Below the pieces are notes generated by a model that searched no databases, was not told where the DNA came from, and worked only from the letters and a program-made list of their open reading frames with translations. Below are positions 58,479 to 64,000 of a stretch of 64,000 nt of DNA, piece after piece. The translations under genes were made by a program, and so were the position numbers. The stretch is from Amaranthus tricolor (taxonomy: Eukaryota; Streptophyta; Magnoliopsida; Caryophyllales; Amaranthaceae), in assembly GCF_026212465.1 (NCBI RefSeq), contig NC_080048.1, positions 31,866,517 to 31,930,516 of the forward strand, read 5' to 3'. Position 1 is the stretch's first letter; the number at the start of each line of letters is the position of its first letter.

Positions 58479-59151
58479 GTGGTAGCACTTATGTAAGATT
58501 TTTCCACATGTTAGGATTCAATTTATACCTTATCTAACTGTCGTAGCATTTTCTGTTAAATTCTTGTCAATTTCCGTTTAATTCACCATTTTGACATTTC
58601 TACCCGTATTAAGTGTTGGTTCTTGTCTTCCCTAAACCACTTTTATGCTGTTAAATGTTTAATTCACGATTTTCACGTTTAATTCACCGTTTTATTCATC
58701 AAAGCTTTCAAATGTTGAAACAATTTTGTTTTCATTCAAATTGCTATCTTTATAATTTACCATAGTTAAGTACATATGCATTAGTGCTTAAAATGAACCT
58801 TTCGAACTTTATAATCGTAGTTAAGTACATTAAGTGAACATTTTGGCTTATGTAATAGTGCTTAAGGCACCTTTTGTCAAAAATGCTAACAATTTGTTTG
58901 AAACCAAAATTGTTATAACATTTGAGAGTGTTGATGAATTAAACGTCAAAATGGTGAATTAAACATTTGAGAGCATACAAATAGTTTACGGCAAATTATA
59001 AAGACAACAACCAAAACTTAATAAGGGTAGAAACGTCAAAATAGTGAATTAAACGAAAATTGACAAGAATTTAACGAAAAGTGCTACGGTAGTTAGATAA
59101 GGCATAAACTGGATGCTACCATGTGGAAAAATCTTACAAAAGTGCTATCAC
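58479..59151. mobile_element. Foldback MITE with inverted ends of about 170 bp
   Basis: The left arm starts GTGGTAGCACTTATGTAAGA and contains CCTTATCTAACTGTCGTAGC. The reversed right arm starts GTGATAGCACTTTTGTAAGA and contains GCCTTATCTAACTACCGTAG. The arms match for about 170 bp around a non-repeated middle. No clear target duplication. Confidence 0.8.
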
Positions 59152-59877
59152 TTACTTAATAAATATACTTGGCAAGACTATAACAAGTTTTCATTTGCTA
59201 TTTTCCTACTCTTTTTATTAATATTCATGATTATGATGATAATTTAAATCAATATATTTTTTAAAAATAATTTCTGACTTACACATGAAATATTTTTTTT
59301 TGAAACAGTTAATCTCTTTAAGATTCTTATTTAGATATATAAAGAACAAATGTAAAATTACTCCATATTTTTTAAATACTGACCTAATTTAACTTTATAT
59401 TTATTTTGGAAGATAAAATTGCTATACACACAATTAATTAATTATAATCCTATTAAATTAATGCTTTTATTTTTTTAAAAAAAAATTTAGAAAAACGTCA
59501 TGTGTTATTTTTCAGTTCTTTTATGAAGTGTGAAATTTTAAATTTTGATTTTTCTATTTTTTATATAATTTTTTATTAAAATGGGATCATTATTTAGAGC
59601 ATTTAAAAAAGTTCAATCATCGTCTAGAAATTCTTAGTCGATCACAATGATTTGTAAATCACTATGAAAAGACAAAGAAAACAAATAAATTATAAAAATA
59701 AAAAAAAATCCCAAAATACCTTAACTATCAAATCATGCAACATGTGATTTATCAAATTAATAAATAACTGTGATTTATCTAAATAACTGTGATTTATATT
59801 AACAAACTCTCATCGTCAATCCTCATAGAAAAATTCAACCCTTCACCTCTGACCTCTATCTCTATGTCATTCTTTCT
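59152..59877. other. Intergenic, no gene seen
   Basis: AT-rich spacer with a short direct repeat ATAACTGTGATTTAT (59765-59800). No coding sequence. Confidence 0.6.
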
Positions 59878-60002
59878 GATTGGGTGTTGCTAAACTTCGC
59901 CACCCTTTTCATTTTTTCGCCACCCCCCTCCAAATGAAATTACGAATTTGCCCCTGATTTTTTAAAAATTACAATTTTGCCACTCATTTCAAATTTTTTA
60001 TT

Positions 60003-60052
<50 letters not shown>

Positions 60053-60110
60053 CAATAATAAAATTAAATAATAATAATTATTATTCAAAAAAAAAAAAAA
60101 AAAAAGTTGA

Positions 60111-60164
60111 GTCGCACAAAATTGGGCGACTGAACCTAGGTCGAGTCGCCCAAAATTGGGCGAC
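60111..60164 (+). repeat. Paired GTCGC...GCGAC palindromes, left arm
   Basis: GTCGCACAAAATTGGGCGAC at 60111 and GTCGCCCAAAATTGGGCGAC at 60145, spaced 34 bp with CCTAGG between. The same motif with period 33 forms the array at 11323-11473 in the MULE. Confidence 0.9.
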
Positions 60165-60262
60165 TCAATTTTTTTTTTTTTTTTTTTTTTCTTTTTGGAA
60201 AATAATAATAATAATAATAATAATAATATTAATACAAATAATAATAATTTATAGATTAATGT

Positions 60263-60336
60263 GGTCTATTAGCTCAGTTGGTTAGAGCGTTGTGCTATTA
60301 ACATGAAGGTCTCAGGTTCGAGACCTGCACAAGCTA
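60263..60336 (+). tRNA. tRNA-Ile-like sequence with AUU anticodon (pseudogene), copy 1
   Basis: 74 nt, GGTCTATTAGCTCAGTTGGT to ACAAGCTA. A box TAGCTCAGTTGG and B box GGTTCGAGACC are intact. Overall it is close to plant tRNA-Ile(AAU), but the anticodon loop reads CTATTAA, giving AUU (Asn codon AAU) where Ile tRNAs have CTAATAA. The acceptor stem has two mismatches (positions 4-69 and 6-67) and a G-U at 1-72, so a functional tRNA is unlikely. No T run follows; transcription would run into the opposing copy. Confidence 0.75.
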
Positions 60337-60364
60337 TAATAAAAAATCAATAATTATTAAATAA

Positions 60365-60438
60365 TGGCTTGTGCAGGTCTCGAACCTGAGACCTTCATGT
60401 TAATAGCACAACGCTCTAACCAACTGAGCTAATAGACC
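60365..60438 (-). tRNA. tRNA-Ile-like sequence with AUU anticodon (pseudogene), copy 2
   Basis: Inverted copy of the sequence at 60263, identical except that the 3' end is ACAAGCCA, giving a G-C pair at 1-72. The same acceptor mismatches at 4-69 and 6-67 remain. About 20 nt downstream on its strand is TTTTTT, a Pol III terminator, so this copy has a complete transcription unit. Only 28 bp separate it from copy 1, head to head at their 3' ends. Confidence 0.75.
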
Positions 60439-60507
60439 ACATTAATCTATAAATTATTATTATTTGTATTAATATTATTATTATTATTATCAATAATTAT
60501 TAAATAA

Positions 60508-60581
60508 TGGCTTGTGCAGGTCTCGAACCTGAGACCTTCATGTTAATAGCACAACGCTCTAACCAACTGAGCTAATAGACC
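60508..60581 (-). tRNA. tRNA-Ile-like sequence with AUU anticodon (pseudogene), copy 3
   Basis: Exact duplicate of copy 2, 143 bp further on, produced by a direct duplication of the inner right arm. Downstream on its strand there is only ATAATAATA, no T run, so no nearby terminator. Confidence 0.75.
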
Positions 60582-60678
60582 ACATTAATCTATAAATTAT
60601 TATTATTTGTATTAATATTATTATTATTATTATTATTATTATTTTCCAAAAAGAAAAAAAAAAAAAAAAAAAAATTGA

Positions 60679-60732
60679 GTCGCCCAATTTTGGGCGACTC
60701 GACCTAGGTTCAGTCGCCCAATTTTGTGCGAC
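60679..60732 (-). repeat. Paired GTCGC...GCGAC palindromes, right arm
   Basis: Mirror copy of the left-arm pair: palindromes at 60679 and 60713, 34 bp apart, with CCTAGG between. Arm identity is very high here. Confidence 0.9.
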
Positions 60733-60744
60733 TCAACTTTTTTT

Positions 60745-60793
60745 TTTTTTTTTTTTTTTGAATAATAATAATTATTATTTAATTTTATTATTG

Positions 60794-60825
<32 letters not shown>

Positions 60826-60826
60826 G

Positions 60827-60869
<43 letters not shown>

Positions 60870-60941
60870 TATTATTATTATTAATTTTATTTATTATTAT
60901 TATTTAATTTTATTTATTATTATTATTTAATTTTATTATTG

Positions 60942-60979
<38 letters not shown>

Positions 60980-60985
60980 AATAAG
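60745..60985. repeat. Expanded (ATT)n region of the right arm
   Basis: About 240 bp of ATT units with ATTTTATT interruptions. The matching left-arm tract (60002-60085) is only about a third of this, so the right arm has expanded since the palindrome formed. Confidence 0.9.
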
Positions 60986-61281
60986 AAATTTGTAAAGAGT
61001 GGCATTTTTGTAATTTTTTTAACTACAGGGGCAAATACGTAATTTTAGAGGGGGTGGCGAAAAAATGAAAAGGGGTGGCGAACTTTAAGGATTGGGTTCT
61101 GATTCCCCATTAAAATCTTCTCATAATCCCAGAAATTAAAAAACCCAGAATCGAAATTCCAGAAATTAGAAAAACCAGGCCCAGAATCAAAATCCCAGAA
61201 ATCGAAAACTCAGAAATCAAAAAACCTAGAATCAAAATTGCAGAAATTAGAATTTAAAGAAAGAAGAATCAAATTCTAACC

Positions 61282-61842
61282 ATGCCGAAGAAATTGGGAG
61301 TGAATAGCAAAGCTGAGGAAGCCAAAGCTAGGAAAGCAGCTGCAGAAGCCGAGAAAAAGGACAGGGAATCCAAACAAAAGGAAGACAAATACTGGCGGGA
61401 AGCCGAAGGACCCAAATCAAAAGCCGCCAAAAAACGTGAAGAAGATGAACAAAAACGTGCCGAAGCCGCCGCTAAAAAAGCTGAGGCGCGCCGATTAGCC
61501 GAGTTAGAGGAGAAGGAACTTGAAAAGTCACTCATTAAACCCGACAAGAAAGCGAACCGGGTGGCGGGTGCAGTGGTACCAAAAGTAACTGAAGCGGAGC
61601 TCAGAAGAAGGAAGGAGAAAGAAGAGGAGGAGTTGAAGAAAAAGGCGGAGGAGACGAAGAAGAAACAAAGTAGAATGGCTGAGGAACAAGAGTACGAGAA
61701 GCTTGTTTTGGTTGAGAATAAGAATAGAGATGATGATTTGATTGAAGCTCATAGTGTTGAAGAAGCTCTTGCACAAATGTCTGTTGGGGAGAGTTTGCCT
61801 GTTGATAAACATCCCGAGAAAAGATTAAAGGCATCTTTTAAG
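61282..61842 (+). CDS. CCDC124/Lso2-type ribosome-associated coiled-coil protein, exon 1
   Basis: Starts MPKKLGVNSKAEEAKARKAA and runs 187 codons to HPEKRLKASFK, where a GTATTG donor follows. Lys/Glu/Ala-rich throughout, predicted as a long helix or coiled coil (about 10-150). MPKK(M/L)G-NSKAEEA, KYW and HPEKRLKASFK are signatures of the CCDC124 family, whose yeast and human members bind idle ribosomes. Translation-linked work in the cytosol is inferred by homology. The conserved last part (EEAELP-LK, the W-K-SP-NP end) is missing and should lie in an exon past 64000. The start codon is 192 bp from the palindromic MULE, so the element sits in or next to the promoter. Confidence 0.88.
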
Positions 61843-63517
61843 GTATTGTTTTTGGGTAGTGAAGATTGTTGGGTATGGATAATTTTTGTGCTTTATTGTG
61901 GGGTTTGAATTTAATTGTGTTTGTGATTGAGGAGAATCTAAATTGAAGTTCTTTTCTTGCACTTTATTTGTTTCATAGGTTTGTTTTGGGATTTTATGTT
62001 CTTAAAAGGGTTTGTGACATGACTTAATTTTGAAATTATTGTTTTATGGACATGTGAGTTTTGTGTGATTTATTGTGGGTTTAATGTTATATGATGGGTT
62101 GATAGTTACTTGTGTTAATGATTGAAGAATACATTAAAGTGAAGTTCTTTTTTATGATTGGGTTTGTTAATTGTGCTTATGATTCTTTTTGGTTGTTTAT
62201 GTTCCTAAGATGTTTTGGGTGTGACTGAGCTCTAAGGCACTTAGTATGGGATTAGTTCTGAATGTTAATTGGTTTATTACTTGTGGTTACTGGTTAGCTG
62301 AGTAAAACTCTGAAGTGGAGAAAACATGTTCATCGGTTTAATTATTTTTTGAATTTTTGTTGATTAAGCTAATCGTAGGTGAGTGGTGGAAATTCGTGTT
62401 GATTATTTTGTGAGAAAATGAGAATGCGGTGCTGTTGAGTAAATTCAGTTCTTCCAATCGGGAAACATTGATACAAATCTAGAAATTATTTATCGGTGCA
62501 TGCAATGATGCAAGTATTGGTTTTTCATATTACTAATTTACTATTTTAGCAAACTGAATAATTATCTGTTTTGATAATTCTGGTAGTTTTCAGCTGCTTT
62601 AAATAATTATCTTCGGAAACTTGTCTTTGATGTAGAATATGTACTAGCCACAATGCCCAAAGTAATAGAGCTCATGTGAATGACTATAATCAAGTAAATC
62701 TGTTCTTCAAAGACAGGTGTTTTTTGTTCATCACTGACAACAATTAGTGTTTAGCATACCGCAATCGATTCAAAATTCGTTTTAAGAAAATCTATGTAGC
62801 CTAGCTTTCCTAGTTTGAGGATGTGCACATAGGGTTGGAACTTTGAAATTAGCATCAAGAATTCAGGTTCAAAAGCCATTGTTATCTTGACGGCAATATT
62901 TCATTGTGATTGACTGACTTATTTACTGAGTGATGAATGAACCTTAATTATACAGTAATAAAACCATTTTTGAAATCTTATGAGCAGGTTGATTTGTGTG
63001 TGGTGAGTTGTCATATGCACAGGGTTATGGTAAACTTTTTATTAAACAAGTATTACTTACTTTAGTATGCTGGTGGATTTTGTTGTTTAAGGGTCTATTC
63101 TTTTCGGGTAATAGTTCTTGTCTGTAGTTTGAAACTTATTGTAGTTGTGCTTTGAAGCTTGAACAACCCCCTTCATTACTTCTTAATACTCATTGTCCTT
63201 ATGAATCTGGTTTTCTAAATTTTGTCTTGAACTAAGCAAATAAGCTGGACAATGGATCCTATATGAAAGATATTTCATCTAGTTAGATAATTGTGACAAT
63301 AACGAACCATTGATTAATGGGGATGGCTCTTTTCACACTCTGAAATGGTTCTTGATGAAGTAGCTAGCTACTGTGAATCCACGATCAAGCTCAAGCCCTT
63401 ATTTGAGGACTTTGAGTGCATTGCTTGTGAGGTTTATCATGGTTATCCTAAACCAAAGTTCAACAAATTTGAATAATAATAGCCTGTTTAGACTACAGAG
63501 TTTAGACATAAGACATC
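61843..63517 (+). other. First intron of the CCDC124-type gene
   Basis: T- and TTG-rich plant intron sequence starting GTATTG. I looked for the conserved second exon and did not find it in the window, so the intron probably continues past the right edge and contains the LTR below. Confidence 0.55.
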
Positions 63518-63820
63518 TGTTATGGTGGGTACCTAGTCTCCTTCAATGCACAATGAATAGAGACAACAGAAAAGAAAAGAACAGAGTTTAGAGGTTTAGA
63601 GATATTACAGAAAAAAGAAAAAGATAGAAGAAGAGAGAAGAGTGGAATGCTTGTATTCTGATATAGAGAGTAGTGTACTCCCTTGAACTCTTAGAGTGGC
63701 TCAATAACTCCTACAAGGTACTATACCAAGATATTACAAGCATACTGATATCTAGCCCTTCCTCTAGCTTATATAGCAAGTACAACTTTCTAGAACAATT
63801 AGCAAAAGTACAGCTTAACA
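63518..63820 (-). mobile_element. Probable LTR of a retrotransposon, minus strand
   Basis: On the minus strand it may start TGTTAAGCTGTACTTTTGCT near 63820 and end ACCCACCATAACA near 63518. It contains a TATA-like CTATATAAGC followed by GAGTTCAAGGGAGTACACTA and pyrimidine-rich text, typical of LTR R-U5. The adjoining 63821-64000 encodes in the minus frame MPLDGEGIVMDLEVQRPNIV, perhaps the 3' end of the element. No partner LTR is in the window, so both ends are tentative. Confidence 0.5.
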
Positions 63821-64000
63821 CTAGAATAACATAAATATTCCCTTTGTGAACAAATTCATTTCCTTTTGCTAACAGATTCATTGCATCAGTGGTCCTGCTC
63901 ATTACTGCTTTCCCCTCCTTGCATATGTGTATCACAATATTGGGCCTCTGTACTTCTAGATCCATAACAATACCTTCCCCATCAAGAGGCACCTTGTCCT

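Larger units (their letters stand above)
59886..61089. mobile_element. Palindromic MULE derivative carrying tRNA-like genes
   Basis: 1204 bp flanked by GATTGGGT (59878-59885, 61090-61097). The ends match: left TAAACTTCGCCACCCTTTTC, reversed right TAAAGTTCGCCACCCCTTTT. Both go on ATTTTTTCGCCACCCCC, the terminal motif of the two MULEs in this window. Inside, both arms repeat in mirror order: (AAT)n, a GTCGC...GCGAC palindrome pair with CCTAGG, a T/A run, AATATTAATACAAAT, and a tRNA-like gene facing the centre. The right arm has an extra 143-bp direct duplication with a third tRNA copy. No protein coding. It is a non-autonomous element that has captured a tRNA gene. Confidence 0.85.

Noticed and set aside
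60263..60581. Functional tRNA-Asn or tRNA-Ile genes
   Set aside because: The body resembles tRNA-Ile but the anticodon is AUU and two acceptor pairs are broken, so they are reported as tRNA-like pseudogenes despite intact promoter boxes.
61269..61834. Minus-strand open frames opposite the CCDC124-type exon
   Set aside because: Mirror frames of a Lys/Glu/Ala-rich coding exon; Ser/Leu-rich text without family features.
61843..64000. Second exon of the CCDC124-type gene
   Set aside because: No sequence coding the conserved EEAELP or WK-SP-NP motifs was found up to the window end.

Overview
This is plant nuclear DNA from a flowering plant, probably a eudicot. It has large introns with GT-AG borders, very AT-rich spacers, long (AAT)n and (TA)n tracts, and plant transposon families: Copia, Gypsy-type LTRs, Cassandra, MULE, CACTA, mariner/Stowaway and RTE LINEs. 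The sequence alone does not fix the species. Three host genes are visible.

Layout. Positions 1-6066 hold a minus-strand Copia element cut by the left window edge. Positions 6500-11750 are a transposon graveyard: a plant-mobile-domain pseudogene, the C-terminal part of a Ulp1-like protease whose intron carries a 169-bp tandem array, a CACTA terminus, and the MULE transposase that the CACTA end interrupts. Positions 12000-14100 hold MITEs and a LINE tail. A four-exon gene for a small C-terminal membrane protein (15988-17936, +) converges on a 17-exon gene for an ALC1/CHR10-type Snf2 ATPase with a C-terminal macro domain (19082-40318, -). Intron 1 of CHR10 (7.6 kb) contains an old Copia with nested LINE-like, mariner and Cassandra insertions. 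From 40530 to 46103 lies a second MULE of the same family, with a large LTR-like insertion. From 46612 to 55830 lies a nearly complete Copia with paired LTRs, split by a 2485-bp solo LTR. Then come a second Cassandra solo LTR, further MITEs, and a 1.2-kb palindromic MULE derivative carrying three tRNA-Ile-like sequences. It ends about 190 bp upstream of the start codon of a CCDC124 (Lso2-type) gene, whose first exon is at 61282-61842. Another LTR lies at the right edge.

Most interesting points. (1) Both Copia elements carry, between the 5' LTR and gag, two small ORFs and a three-copy short repeat. One ORF encodes a Pro/Asn/Thr-rich protein starting MDQQSNGIN. The other encodes a peptide ending in a single hydrophobic segment. 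The two copies differ largely by synonymous or conservative changes, which suggests coding selection. I do not know of this layout as a described feature. (2) A MULE-family foldback element has captured a tRNA gene with intact A and B boxes. (3) The MULE and the foldback share a 33-34-bp repeated palindrome with a CCTAGG spacer, which ties them to one family. (4) CHR10 uses an 8-nt microexon inside its Walker A coding sequence.

All splice models come from GT-AG signals, reading phase and protein recognition. None is supported here by transcript data.
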